Below are positions 8,536 to 16,131 of a DNA stretch of 23,398 bases, in pieces. This DNA is from a virus, in IMG/VR virus record IMGVR_UViG_3300025141_000786, positions 1-23,398 of that record, one strand, 5' to 3'. Made by a program: the position numbers and the translations under genes. The notes beneath the pieces are model-generated. The model was given only the letters and a program-made list of their open reading frames with translations, searched no databases and was not told where the DNA came from. Positions within the stretch are counted from its first letter, which is position 1. Each line of letters starts with the position of its first letter.

Positions 8536-9072
8536 ATGGCAGAATTCTGGAGTTCAGCAACAACCGAGCCAAAACGCTCACATCGCTTTTTGGTTTCATT
8601 TGAGTTACCAAGTGGAACAAATAGCGAAATCTACGCAAGGACGTTTACGAAGCCCGCGTACACTATAGGTGTAACCGAGCATCAGTTCTTGGACAAGACT
8701 TTTTACTATCCCGGGCGCGTGACTTGGAATGAGATCACCATGCAGTTTGTAAATTCCCTGGTTCCAGACATGGATTTCGAACTCCAAGCTATTTTAGAAT
8801 TATCTGGCTTTCAGCTTCCCAACCTCATCGCATCGGGTGGTTCAGTCCAGAATGCTGTTACAGTCAACAAGGCAGCTGCAGTCGCAGCCCTCGGCCAAGC
8901 CGTGAAGGTATCCGAACTCGACGGAGAGGGGCAAATCATTGGCTCCTATAAGCTCAACAATCCCTTTGTTACCTCCGTATCCTATGGAACACTAGATTAT
9001 GCTACTGAAGATTTGTTAACGGTTGATATTAACCTGCGATATGACTGGGCTGTTTACTCGGTCGGCGGTTGA
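8536..9072 (+). CDS. Tail tube protein (gp19-like)
   Basis: 178 aa, near the family length (T4 gp19, 163 aa). It stacks as hexameric rings to form the inner DNA channel. Recognisable parts are the N-terminal EPKRSHRFLVSF (residues 11-22), FTKPAYTIG (37-45), FYYPGRVTWNEITMQFVNS (56-74), and the C-terminal IIGSYKLNNPFVTSVSYGTLD followed by LLTVDINLRYDWA (160-172), all expected of the tube beta-barrel. AGAGG about 8 bases before the ATG serves as SD. It directly follows the sheath gene, as 19 follows 18 in T4. A larger relative is encoded immediately downstream. Confidence 0.92.
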   Translation: MAEFWSSATTEPKRSHRFLVSFELPSGTNSEIYARTFTKPAYTIGVTEHQFLDKTFYYPGRVTWNEITMQFVNSLVPDMDFELQAILELSGFQLPNLIASGGSVQNAVTVNKAAAVAALGQAVKVSELDGEGQIIGSYKLNNPFVTSVSYGTLDYATEDLLTVDINLRYDWAVYSVGG

Positions 9073-9091
9073 TTAAGGGAGGGATTTCATC

Positions 9092-10957
9092 ATGAGCATC
9101 CCCGGACCGACCCCGCCGGCAGCGAACCACTGGCCCGGTTTTTGGGATGACCCCTTCTTAGAGCCGAAACAACAACATCGTTTTCTTATCAATTTTCCGC
9201 TATTTATGCCATCCCCGGCCTTCATGGGCACCCCCACAGACACAATGCTTCTGGCCGATGATCTCATAAAAAATGGTCTCGAGCGCTGGGCCGACTCAAC
9301 GAGCGGCTTTGCTCTCAGTCATGCTCAGGCAAAGTCAGTTAATAGGGCCACCGAGGCGAAGTTCAACGCCCATCTGAAGAAGAAATTTCCACCTAAGCGC
9401 GCTGAGGAAGAACCCGCTGCGGATCCCCCCGCCGCCGGCAGAGTAACACGTGCCGGGCCCTTTACCACCGTCGACGGCGCTCCGACGAAGAGTGCACCAG
9501 CATATGGTAACATCACAGCTAACGCCAAGGCGGCCTTGACCTTGCAGGATCTTGAGAGCGCAATCGTGGGCGCTCTTCGTCCGGTCCTAGGCGGCACCGG
9601 GTTGTCCACGACGGCCTGCGCGGCGTTCGTGAAGTCAGAGGCCGGGAAGTATAAAAGACTTTTCAATCAGAGGTCGAAATTGGGCCCCAACAATCCCGGC
9701 ACGCTGTCGGGCACAAAGATCACGCTAAGAGTTGGCCAGTATTTGGGGGTTTCCTTCACGCCTCCAGCCCCCAATTATCAAAGGGGAACATATGAATTCA
9801 AAACAGGCGGAACGTCTATTTATAATCCAGCCAAAGATAGTTTTGATATGGGAGAAGCCAAACTTACTATGGTGACCTCTCTTCAAGATGATTTACATTT
9901 TTCTCTCAATCTATTATATTCAATCGCCATGCTAAGGGCTTCAATCGGGACTGGTATACCAACCGGATTTCAGTTGTTTAATGATCTTATCTATGCCAAG
10001 CTCGACCCCGACGACGGTGAATCGACCGACTTTGTAGAAGACCCGAACCGAATCCTGACCATTGTAGAATATGCCGCCAGAGGCGTCTCGAAGACCGGGC
10101 CACCCCCGATGACCGCGCCGATTCCGAACAGTGCAAAAGACGGTGTTCTCAAATCTACAATTGTTGGTATTCATAAACTACGAGATCCAATTATTAAAGG
10201 GGTCAACTATTCTGAATATTCGTATGGGGGCGCTGATTTGCTTAAGGTAACTATAACTTTGGGTTATGGTGAAATCAAACCTAATCGATTTTATTCATAT
10301 GAGGTATATGATGATGACCCCTTGGCCGGCCGCCAGGGTCGATGGGACAATAAGTATCACACGCACTTCGGAGAGAGCTTCAATCGGCCCCCGAACAAGC
10401 TATTGTCGCGGCAACGTGGCCAGGACGGCGCGCCTGAGGGCTCTCTTGCAGCTTATTATACTAAGTTTCCAAACTGGTGGAGCGACAACGACGTCGCGCG
10501 ATGGCGACTGCTTCGCCCGTTTCAAAAAGACATGGTGGATTTTCGACGGCCAACGGAGGTCGTTGGAACCCGGGGCAACCCTCACCTGGGCCGCGGCGAG
10601 CGAGAGACCCACATGGCTACGGGCGCCGGCCCGGCTTTTGAGGAGGGCCTCTCTAAACGTAACACCAGAATTCGCGAGATTGCAGCAACGTATGAAGGAT
10701 ATGCCCAACAACGTCAGGTGAAGCATTCACAGCTGTATTCAGCCCGGAAGAACGGAACTCGCGAATACAGTACTGAGCGTGAGGAGTATTCTATCCCGGG
10801 AGCAGACAAACTGAACTCTCTTACAACCGGCGCCGGCCGCTGGGCTGTATCGCCCGGATCACCGGACACGGCGGGTACCGGTCATCAAGGAGAAGGCACA
10901 CCAGATCTAAATCTGCCGACGCGACCTGACTCAAGTACTCCGGATACTCCGGCCTAG
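9092..10957 (+). CDS. Expanded tail-tube-like protein, possible tube initiator (gp48/gp54 role)
   Basis: 621 aa. Its conserved blocks appear in the same order as in the neighbouring tube protein: EPKQQHRFLINF (24-35) against EPKRSHRFLVSF; FTPPAPNYQRG onward (222-264) against FTKPAYTIG onward; EAKLTMVTSLQDDLHF (255-270) against NEITMQFVNSLVPDMDF; and IVGIHKLRDPIIKGVNYSEY with LLKVTITLGYG (357-393) against IIGSYKLNNPFVTSVSYGTL with LLTVDINLRYD. Between the first and second blocks lies an insert of about 180 residues rich in A, P, K and E. After 400 follows a hydrophilic tail of about 220 residues, rich in R, G and P, probably disordered or virion-exposed. Tube-related proteins that start the tube on the baseplate (T4 gp48, gp54) are the closest known role; a decorated minor tube subunit is the alternative. 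SD AAGGGAGGG precedes the ATG. Inserts and tail are much more GC-rich than the core. Confidence 0.6.
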   Translation: MSIPGPTPPAANHWPGFWDDPFLEPKQQHRFLINFPLFMPSPAFMGTPTDTMLLADDLIKNGLERWADSTSGFALSHAQAKSVNRATEAKFNAHLKKKFPPKRAEEEPAADPPAAGRVTRAGPFTTVDGAPTKSAPAYGNITANAKAALTLQDLESAIVGALRPVLGGTGLSTTACAAFVKSEAGKYKRLFNQRSKLGPNNPGTLSGTKITLRVGQYLGVSFTPPAPNYQRGTYEFKTGGTSIYNPAKDSFDMGEAKLTMVTSLQDDLHFSLNLLYSIAMLRASIGTGIPTGFQLFNDLIYAKLDPDDGESTDFVEDPNRILTIVEYAARGVSKTGPPPMTAPIPNSAKDGVLKSTIVGIHKLRDPIIKGVNYSEYSYGGADLLKVTITLGYGEIKPNRFYSYEVYDDDPLAGRQGRWDNKYHTHFGESFNRPPNKLLSRQRGQDGAPEGSLAAYYTKFPNWWSDNDVARWRLLRPFQKDMVDFRRPTEVVGTRGNPHLGRGERETHMATGAGPAFEEGLSKRNTRIREIAATYEGYAQQRQVKHSQLYSARKNGTREYSTEREEYSIPGADKLNSLTTGAGRWAVSPGSPDTAGTGHQGEGTPDLNLPTRPDSSTPDTPA

Positions 10958-10988
10958 AAAAACTTAATATTAAAAAAAAACTCATTAC

Positions 10989-10997
10989 TGATATAAT
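10989..10997 (+). promoter_or_regulatory. Extended -10 promoter candidate (TGATATAAT)
   Basis: A perfect extended -10 (TG-n-TATAAT) lies in the AT-rich 63-base gap before the gp26/gp51-like gene, with a likely start near 11004. The -35 position (about 10969-10974, ATTAAA) is poor, which an extended -10 tolerates. It may be a host sigma-70 type promoter for the baseplate/tape-measure block. Confidence 0.4.
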
Positions 10998-11020
10998 TAT
11001 AAAAGAAAGAGAGGTGTCAC

Positions 11021-11893
11021 TTGACACGTAGAAACAACGCAGACAGAGTGGGGGCCCCCCAACCTGATGCACCCAACATACCAGAAAATTTGTCATCTGA
11101 ACAACATGCAGATCCTCTGTCATTTGTTGTTCCGACCGAATTTATCACACTTCCGTCCCAAGGGCAATATTATCCCGAAGGACATCCTCTTCACAATGAA
11201 GAGACGGTGGAGATAAAATTCATGACAGCAAAAGAGGAAGATTTATTAACCTCTAAATCCTTATTGGAAAGGGGCATTGTACTGGATCGGCTAATCGACA
11301 GTCTGCTCGTGAATAAAAGGCTTCAGTCGCGAGACCTATTGGTGTGCGATAGAAATGCTATCCTAATCCAGGCACGATCTTCGGGCTATGGTTCTGACTA
11401 TACTACACAGATAGTATGCAAACAATGTACGGCAACAGATTCTTATCATTATGATCTTAATTCGGCAGCCGTTGAATTCCCTCTCGAACCAGCCGCTTTG
11501 TCAGAGATGTTGGTTGAGCACATCGGCCATGGCTTATTTAGAGCCACTATTCCAATGTCCAATGTGGAAGTCACTTTCAGACTTCTTAACGGTCACGATG
11601 AAAGAAGAATGACCGATAATTCTGAGAGACGCAAGAAGAAGAAGCAAGATGACCGTCTTATTACCGATCAACTAAAATTAATGTTGGTATCCGTGATGGG
11701 TCATGATGAACCAGACCTGATTAACAGGTTCGTTGAATCTCTACCACTAAGAGATTCCCGGTTTTTGAGAAAATTATATGAAACAGTAACTCCTTCAATA
11801 GAGTTACGACAGGAGTTTGTCTGTGCCGAGTGTGGGCACGAAGACGACATCAAATTTCCTTTTACAACCGACTTTTTTTGGCCTGACATCTGA
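11021..11893 (+). CDS. Baseplate hub assembly protein (gp26/gp51 family)
   Basis: 290 aa. In T4, gp26 and gp51 are needed to assemble the baseplate hub. The family signature is clear: PTEFITLPSQGQYYPEGHPL (38-57), then VEIKFMTAKEEDLLTSKSLL (63-82), then GIVLDRLIDSLLVNK and D110-R-N-A-ILIQAR-SSGYGSDY. Two CxxC pairs, C133/C136 and C268/C271, could bind one zinc ion together. Residues 195-215 are very basic. The start is TTG with GAGGTG four bases upstream; the first Met (68) is inside the conserved domain, so the TTG is favoured. The gene ends TTT-TTT-TGG-CCT-GAC-ATC-TGA, and a different frame stays open across this end into the next ORF. Its location just before the tape measure fits an assembly-factor role. 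Confidence 0.85.
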   Translation: MTRRNNADRVGAPQPDAPNIPENLSSEQHADPLSFVVPTEFITLPSQGQYYPEGHPLHNEETVEIKFMTAKEEDLLTSKSLLERGIVLDRLIDSLLVNKRLQSRDLLVCDRNAILIQARSSGYGSDYTTQIVCKQCTATDSYHYDLNSAAVEFPLEPAALSEMLVEHIGHGLFRATIPMSNVEVTFRLLNGHDERRMTDNSERRKKKKQDDRLITDQLKLMLVSVMGHDEPDLINRFVESLPLRDSRFLRKLYETVTPSIELRQEFVCAECGHEDDIKFPFTTDFFWPDI

Positions 11894-12125
11894 TTACCAC
11901 GAGAATATTTATGAGCAGTTTTTCTTCTTGAAGTATTATGGTGGGTGGGGTCTTATGGAGGCCTATAATCTACCTATTAAACTGCGCGAGTGGTTTGTAA
12001 AAAGACTGAAAAAACAGCTAGATGCCGAAGCAGCGGCCATGAAGGGTTCGAGCAAGGGAGGCGGGGGATCTACATCCTTGGGCCCCGGCCTAAACGCGCC
12101 TCGCCAACGGAAGCCATCAAAATAG
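11817..12125 (+). CDS. Overlapping ORF: possible frameshift extension of the gp26/gp51-like protein
   Basis: The protein-like part starts at about 11880 and reads GLTSDYHENIYEQFFFLKYYGGWG, LMEAYNLPIKLREWFVKRL and then a basic, glycine-rich, probably flexible end. Upstream of that, this frame only shadows the conserved zinc region of the gp26/gp51-like gene. The first ATG inside (11955) would cut off the conserved start. Two ways to make the product: a +1 (or -2) ribosomal shift at the T7 run 11873-11879, or internal initiation at GTG 11823, which has AGGAG at 11811-11815 seven bases before it (TTG 11817 is too close to that SD). Many tail operons make a G/GT-type fusion just upstream of the tape measure, and the N-x-P-x-x-x-R-x-W/F pattern resembles such extensions. 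The coding nature is quite sure, the start is not. Confidence 0.6.
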   Translation: MSVPSVGTKTTSNFLLQPTFFGLTSDYHENIYEQFFFLKYYGGWGLMEAYNLPIKLREWFVKRLKKQLDAEAAAMKGSSKGGGGSTSLGPGLNAPRQRKPSK

Positions 12126-12170
12126 CTATTATTTAATAACAAACTAATTACTATATACTGAGGGATATCC

Positions 12171-12506
12171 ATGTCTGACGAATTACAGCCCATTGTCATT
12201 AATCTAAACGCCAACAAAGAAGGTTTGGTCAACGAGAGCTGGCTAGCCATGTTTGGTGGCGCAATCGAAATGGTACTTAAGCGCATGTTCGGTGGTGTAA
12301 AGCCTTACGAAAGTAACGTTTCTGTAACAGGCACCCCATCACAGGTTGCAGCTTTTGGGACCGCCCTGGGGAAAGAAAAGAAATATATGGAGACTTTTCT
12401 TAAATACGGACTTAATGACCCTCGTTCATTTTCTTCGAAAGCACAATTAAATACGGCTATTGCTAATTTCGAACGAGAGACAAGTATTAAATGGCCATTT
12501 AATTAA
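12171..12506 (+). CDS. Small protein of unknown function before the tape measure
   Basis: 111 aa, soluble, near-neutral, no signal peptide or membrane segment. The N-terminal strand IVINLNANKEG is followed by a helix with WLAMFGGAIEMVLKRMFGG, then a strand VSVTGTPSQVAAFGTALGKEKKYMETFLKYGLNDP and a C-terminal helix ending IKWPFN. I do not recognise a family. GAGGG lies about 8 bases before the ATG. Its place between the gp26/gp51-like genes and the tape measure suggests an assembly factor or tape-measure partner, by position only. Confidence 0.8.
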   Translation: MSDELQPIVINLNANKEGLVNESWLAMFGGAIEMVLKRMFGGVKPYESNVSVTGTPSQVAAFGTALGKEKKYMETFLKYGLNDPRSFSSKAQLNTAIANFERETSIKWPFN

Positions 12507-12524
12507 AAGGAGGGGGTGAAATAA

Positions 12525-15077
12525 ATGGCCAACGACAAAATATCACAAGAAGAGCTTAAGCTCATTACCAGCGCGCTTGAGAAGCAAAAGCAGAAGTTGG
12601 CTCTTACTGAAGCCGAAACCAAAGCCCTCAAAGATAATAACATTGAGCTCAATAAGTCTTCGCAACATTTGACAAATGACCTAAAGAACGCGGAACGTTA
12701 TTTAGAAATAATGAAAGAGCGCCTCACCCTCGGCGGTAAGCTTAGTGATGTGATTGCTAAACAAAATGAAATGCGCAGCATCGAGGCGCGCCTGGCGGAG
12801 TCCAAACTCCGCGATACTAATGATTATATTAATAACTATGCAGAGAAGGAATTGCAGCTTAGAGCAGATATAAAGGCCATAGAGGATGAAATCCTGAAAA
12901 TCCAGTACGACCAGCAGACGGTCTCTAAAGAAGAAGGCGACGAACTCACAAAAATACTTAAGAAAAAAGAGGACGAGCGCAAGAACAAGAAAAAAGATCT
13001 TGAGGATGGAAAGAAAAAACTACAAGAGCAAGAAGACCTGAACAAAGAGCTCACCAAAGAAGCTAAGATCCGGGCAGACGTTAGAGACAGCACAAAAAAC
13101 ATCCAAGGCTCTGTTAAACAATTTGCAAAAACCTTCCTTGGGGTTACCGACCTAAGCGAGAGTTTCTCCGGCCAAATGATAGAGGCGGTGCAGGCCCAGA
13201 AGGAGCTTCTTGAATTAGAGGGCGAAGCCGCGGATACATCGGGCACGGCTGCGCTGTTGAAGGTTATGAAGGATCTTAAGCAAGTCATGGATGACATGAC
13301 GGATCCTTTGAAACTAAGCTTAATGTTCCTTCAGAAAGTCGCTGAGTCGACTGCTGGGTTTATAAAAAACCTAGACGGTGCTATAGGCGATTTCCGCAAA
13401 ACCACAGGCATCACCAGTACCACAATGGGCGACATGCAGGAGAACATGGTGGATGTGCAAAGGGCCAACCTGCGATTCGGGGCCACACTTCAAGAAACTG
13501 GTGCTGCGCAGGCTGCCCTCGTGACCGAAATGGCTGCCTATACCACCATGAACGAAAAAGCACAGAAACAGGTTCTTAAGACTACCGTGCTGCTACAAGA
13601 GTTCGGTGTTTCAGCTGACACCACAGCACAGATCTTCGATCTCTTCACCAAGGGAATGGGGTACACCTCCGACGAACTTGAAGATCTCAGCCTTAGTTTA
13701 ATGTCTACGGCAGATGCTTTAGGAATGCCACCACAGGTTATTTTCTCTGAATTCGCGGCTGCGTCGACAGAGCTTGCAAAGTACGGCGGGGACATGGAAG
13801 GTGTTTTCAAGGGTTTAGCGGAGCAGTCCAAGAATACGGGCATAGCTATCGGGGATCTAATTGGTATCACAAAGCAATTTGATACTTTCCGCGAAGCCGG
13901 CGAATCAGTCGGCAAGCTCAACGCTATTCTAGGCGGTCCATACTTAAATGCCATAAACATGGTATACATGACAGAAGCCCAGCGCGTTAAGGCCTTAAGG
14001 GAGAGTGTAAGGGCCTCGGGCCGTCAATTCGATGATCTTGAGCGCCACGAAAAGCAAGCAATCGCTACGGCTGCGGGAATTTCTGATATGTCCAAGGCAG
14101 CCAAATTGTTCGGCGGCACCAATAAAGAATTCGCCGAGAACGCCAAGTCGATGAAGGAACTACAAGAGAAGGCCGCGAAAGCCCAGAAAGTATCAGAGAA
14201 GTTTAGTCAAGCAATGATGGCCCTCGCTATTGCTGCAGCCCCGCTGGTTGATATTTTCGCATTTTTTGCCGATGTTCTTATTATTATGATGAATCCACTA
14301 GGTGAGATAAATCGCCTTCTCGGCGGCTCTGAAGGCCTCACAGCATTCCTGGGCGCCGCGACGATAGCCGTGATGTCTATCGCCGCTGCAATGAAGATTT
14401 ACACAATTGTGATTGGTAAAGCTGCTGTTGCAAATTTGGCTTTTGGTAGCACAATGGCTGTTGCCTTCGGCGCAATCATGGCCGGCGCCGCAGCCTTCGG
14501 TATTATGTACGTGCTCCTCGAACAAATCGAAGATTGGGCCGGAGCCGGCCCAAAAGCAATCGCCGGCGGCCTGCTGATAATTGCCGGTGCAATATTGGCA
14601 GTTCGAGCAGCGATGGGTGACTTTAGCGCTTTCGGTGTCGCTGCAGGAATCGGCGTGATGGTGGCCGGCATCGCAGGAGTCGCGACAGGCCTGGAAGCCT
14701 ATGACAACGGCAAGCTAGCAGGACAAGAGGTCCCTGGCGGCGTGGGTCTTGTGGCAGAAAAGGGCCCCGAGAAAATGAAGACCAAGAATGGTCAAGAATA
14801 TATGGTGAACAGTCCCTCTGTGGTCCCGCTGGGAAGGGACGACGAAGTCACAAGCCGGCAAGATACTGCCGCAGCTGCTGGCGGTGGCGGCGGTGGCGGG
14901 TTGGAGCAGACGGTCGCTTCTTTGGCGGCCGTAGTGGCCGACTTAAAATCTGCCGTTACGAGTGCCAATGAGTCTTTGGGCGAGTCGCAGACCCCGGTAC
15001 AGGTAGTAATGAATGATAAAGTAGTCGGCGAAGCAGCGCTGACGGCGGTGAAAGGCGCCTTGAGATTGGGGAGGTAA
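12525..15077 (+). CDS. Tail tape measure protein
   Basis: 850 aa. It sets tail length, fills the tube lumen and is ejected before DNA. Residues 5-200 are almost continuous charged coiled coil (KKKEDERKNKKKDLEDGKKKL and similar). Residues 230-560 are mixed helical with conserved-looking stretches such as DFRKTTGITSTTMGDM and EFGVSADTTAQIFDLFTKGM. Residues 560-726 contain several hydrophobic, Ala/Gly-rich helices that could insert in a membrane. The C-terminus has VAEKGPEKMKTKNGQEYMVNSPSVVPLG, a seven-glycine run (about 786-792) and a short helix. At about 1.5 angstrom per residue it would measure a tail near 125 nm (inference; T4 gp29 has 590 aa for a shorter tail). The SD AAGGAGG is very strong. 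Confidence 0.88.
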   Translation: MANDKISQEELKLITSALEKQKQKLALTEAETKALKDNNIELNKSSQHLTNDLKNAERYLEIMKERLTLGGKLSDVIAKQNEMRSIEARLAESKLRDTNDYINNYAEKELQLRADIKAIEDEILKIQYDQQTVSKEEGDELTKILKKKEDERKNKKKDLEDGKKKLQEQEDLNKELTKEAKIRADVRDSTKNIQGSVKQFAKTFLGVTDLSESFSGQMIEAVQAQKELLELEGEAADTSGTAALLKVMKDLKQVMDDMTDPLKLSLMFLQKVAESTAGFIKNLDGAIGDFRKTTGITSTTMGDMQENMVDVQRANLRFGATLQETGAAQAALVTEMAAYTTMNEKAQKQVLKTTVLLQEFGVSADTTAQIFDLFTKGMGYTSDELEDLSLSLMSTADALGMPPQVIFSEFAAASTELAKYGGDMEGVFKGLAEQSKNTGIAIGDLIGITKQFDTFREAGESVGKLNAILGGPYLNAINMVYMTEAQRVKALRESVRASGRQFDDLERHEKQAIATAAGISDMSKAAKLFGGTNKEFAENAKSMKELQEKAAKAQKVSEKFSQAMMALAIAAAPLVDIFAFFADVLIIMMNPLGEINRLLGGSEGLTAFLGAATIAVMSIAAAMKIYTIVIGKAAVANLAFGSTMAVAFGAIMAGAAAFGIMYVLLEQIEDWAGAGPKAIAGGLLIIAGAILAVRAAMGDFSAFGVAAGIGVMVAGIAGVATGLEAYDNGKLAGQEVPGGVGLVAEKGPEKMKTKNGQEYMVNSPSVVPLGRDDEVTSRQDTAAAAGGGGGGGLEQTVASLAAVVADLKSAVTSANESLGESQTPVQVVMNDKVVGEAALTAVKGALRLGR

Positions 15078-15083
15078 TTAATC

Positions 15084-15764
15084 ATGAGTAGCAAAGGAAC
15101 ACACGCAGCATTAAAACTAAGACATATGTCATCTGGCAAAAGAACAAACCTGCCGGTGGTGGTAAAAAGCTATACACAGACCGCAAAACCAAGCTTTAAT
15201 CTCACTTCAGTATATGGGCGCCCAGACCCCATTGTAACATATCAGAATACCAAGAGGACCTTTCAATGTACAATGCATACATGTCCATTTACAGAAAAGG
15301 ATAAGATTCCGACAGCGGACCTCCCGAATTTCGTTGATGCCGGCGGTGCAACCGAGTGGAACAAATCGGTCGCTGCATCTTTGGGTGCAGTATATCAAAT
15401 GATGTATGCGCAATTAGAATATAATAAAGAAGGCGGCGTGCCGGTTTATTTAATTAAGGGCCCCCCACTTTTAGAAATCACAATTGCGGGAATTTTAAAT
15501 CCGGGCGCAGGCCAAGCCAGTATAATTTTTGTGCCCGAAACCTTCCAGGTAATTAAACTAGCAGACACAAACAACCTTAATATTGTCATGACGGGCCCCG
15601 AAGATTTAAAGTTTTTGGTGCCGGCGGATGGTTATTCATTTCAACTGGGGGGTACCATCCTCCATAAGAAGGTCCCACCCGGGTTCCTTCAACAGGATGG
15701 CGCCGGCATCCAGTTCAACGATCAAACTTTCCCGTTTGGGGTCGCAGCTAGTTTTGAAGGTTAA
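15084..15764 (+). CDS. Beta-rich baseplate / tube-junction protein candidate
   Basis: 226 aa. No transmembrane segments. Conserved-looking parts are SFNLTSVYGRPDPIVTYQNT, with the word YGRPDPI..YQNTKR that I associate with inner-baseplate proteins of large myoviruses, and strand-rich pieces PPLLEITIAGILNPGAG, SIIFVPETFQVIKL and FLVPADGYSFQLGG. It begins seven bases after the tape measure stop with SD GGGGAGG and is followed by the LysM-like gene, a position often held by tube-initiator or hub-adaptor proteins in contractile tails. The precise role is not shown by the sequence. Confidence 0.6.
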   Translation: MSSKGTHAALKLRHMSSGKRTNLPVVVKSYTQTAKPSFNLTSVYGRPDPIVTYQNTKRTFQCTMHTCPFTEKDKIPTADLPNFVDAGGATEWNKSVAASLGAVYQMMYAQLEYNKEGGVPVYLIKGPPLLEITIAGILNPGAGQASIIFVPETFQVIKLADTNNLNIVMTGPEDLKFLVPADGYSFQLGGTILHKKVPPGFLQQDGAGIQFNDQTFPFGVAASFEG

Positions 15765-15778
15765 GGAGATTGATTATA

Positions 15779-16117
15779 ATGGCCAGCAGATATATTAATA
15801 CAAAGTTTTTTAAAAACAATCTTAGAATATATGATAGTGTATTTGAAGACAGAGGGGTGAAATATATAAATCAATATATGACATCTAAATTTAAGAATCT
15901 CACAGCTGACCAACGCGCATCTATTCATGTTACTAAAGTAATGTGGCAACCCGGAGATAGGCTTGAGAGATTAGCGTCCCGGGCATATGGCGACGGCTCG
16001 TATTGGTGGATTATTGCGCGCTATAACAATAAACCTACAGATGCTCATTATACGGTGGGAGACGAAGTACTTATCCCAGGCCCCTTTAGCCTTATAAGAT
16101 CGTTTTACATAGGATAG
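15779..16117 (+). CDS. LysM-like baseplate protein (gp53-like)
   Basis: 112 aa from the ATG at 15779, chosen over an in-frame TTG at 15770 because AAGGAG (15763-15768) is then 10 bases upstream. The C-terminal half is a LysM-type fold: W56-QPGDRLERLASRAYGD (56-72), SYWWIIARYNNKPTD (74-88), GDEVLIPGP (94-102). T4 gp53, a baseplate wedge protein, and the LysM adaptors of other contractile systems share this layout; here it probably acts in protein-protein contact and not in cell wall binding. The N-terminal half is basic and aromatic. It lies between two presumed baseplate genes. Confidence 0.78.
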   Translation: MASRYINTKFFKNNLRIYDSVFEDRGVKYINQYMTSKFKNLTADQRASIHVTKVMWQPGDRLERLASRAYGDGSYWWIIARYNNKPTDAHYTVGDEVLIPGPFSLIRSFYIG

Positions 16118-16131
16118 ACACAGAGTAAGAT

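Noticed and set aside
9200-9825. CTATTTAT copies at about 9200 and 9817 as further late promoters
   Set aside because: They are inside the 621-aa coding region, lack the leading A and are not followed by a gene start.
10266-10726. Overlapping ORFs on both strands in the GC-rich tail of the 621-aa gene
   Set aside because: High GC content removes stop codons in all frames; the products look random (Arg-rich) and have no SD.
10940-10952. CCGGA-TAC-TCCGG hairpin at the end of the 621-aa gene as a terminator
   Set aside because: Five base pairs, still inside the coding sequence, and followed by A-rich, not T-rich, sequence.
11873-11886. A -1 frameshift at the T7 run, as in P2 E/E'
   Set aside because: The -1 frame reads TTG GCC TGA and stops within three codons; only +1 (or -2) reaches the downstream ORF.
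12836-13297. Long minus-strand ORF (153 codons) opposite the tape measure gene
   Set aside because: It is the antisense shadow of a Lys/Glu-rich coiled coil, giving Ser/Phe-rich low-complexity sequence, with no SD. The same applies to the minus-strand ORFs opposite the scaffold.
15770-15778. TTG start giving three extra residues for the LysM-like protein
   Set aside because: The TTG overlaps the spacer of AAGGAG with only one base between; the ATG at 15779 has proper spacing.
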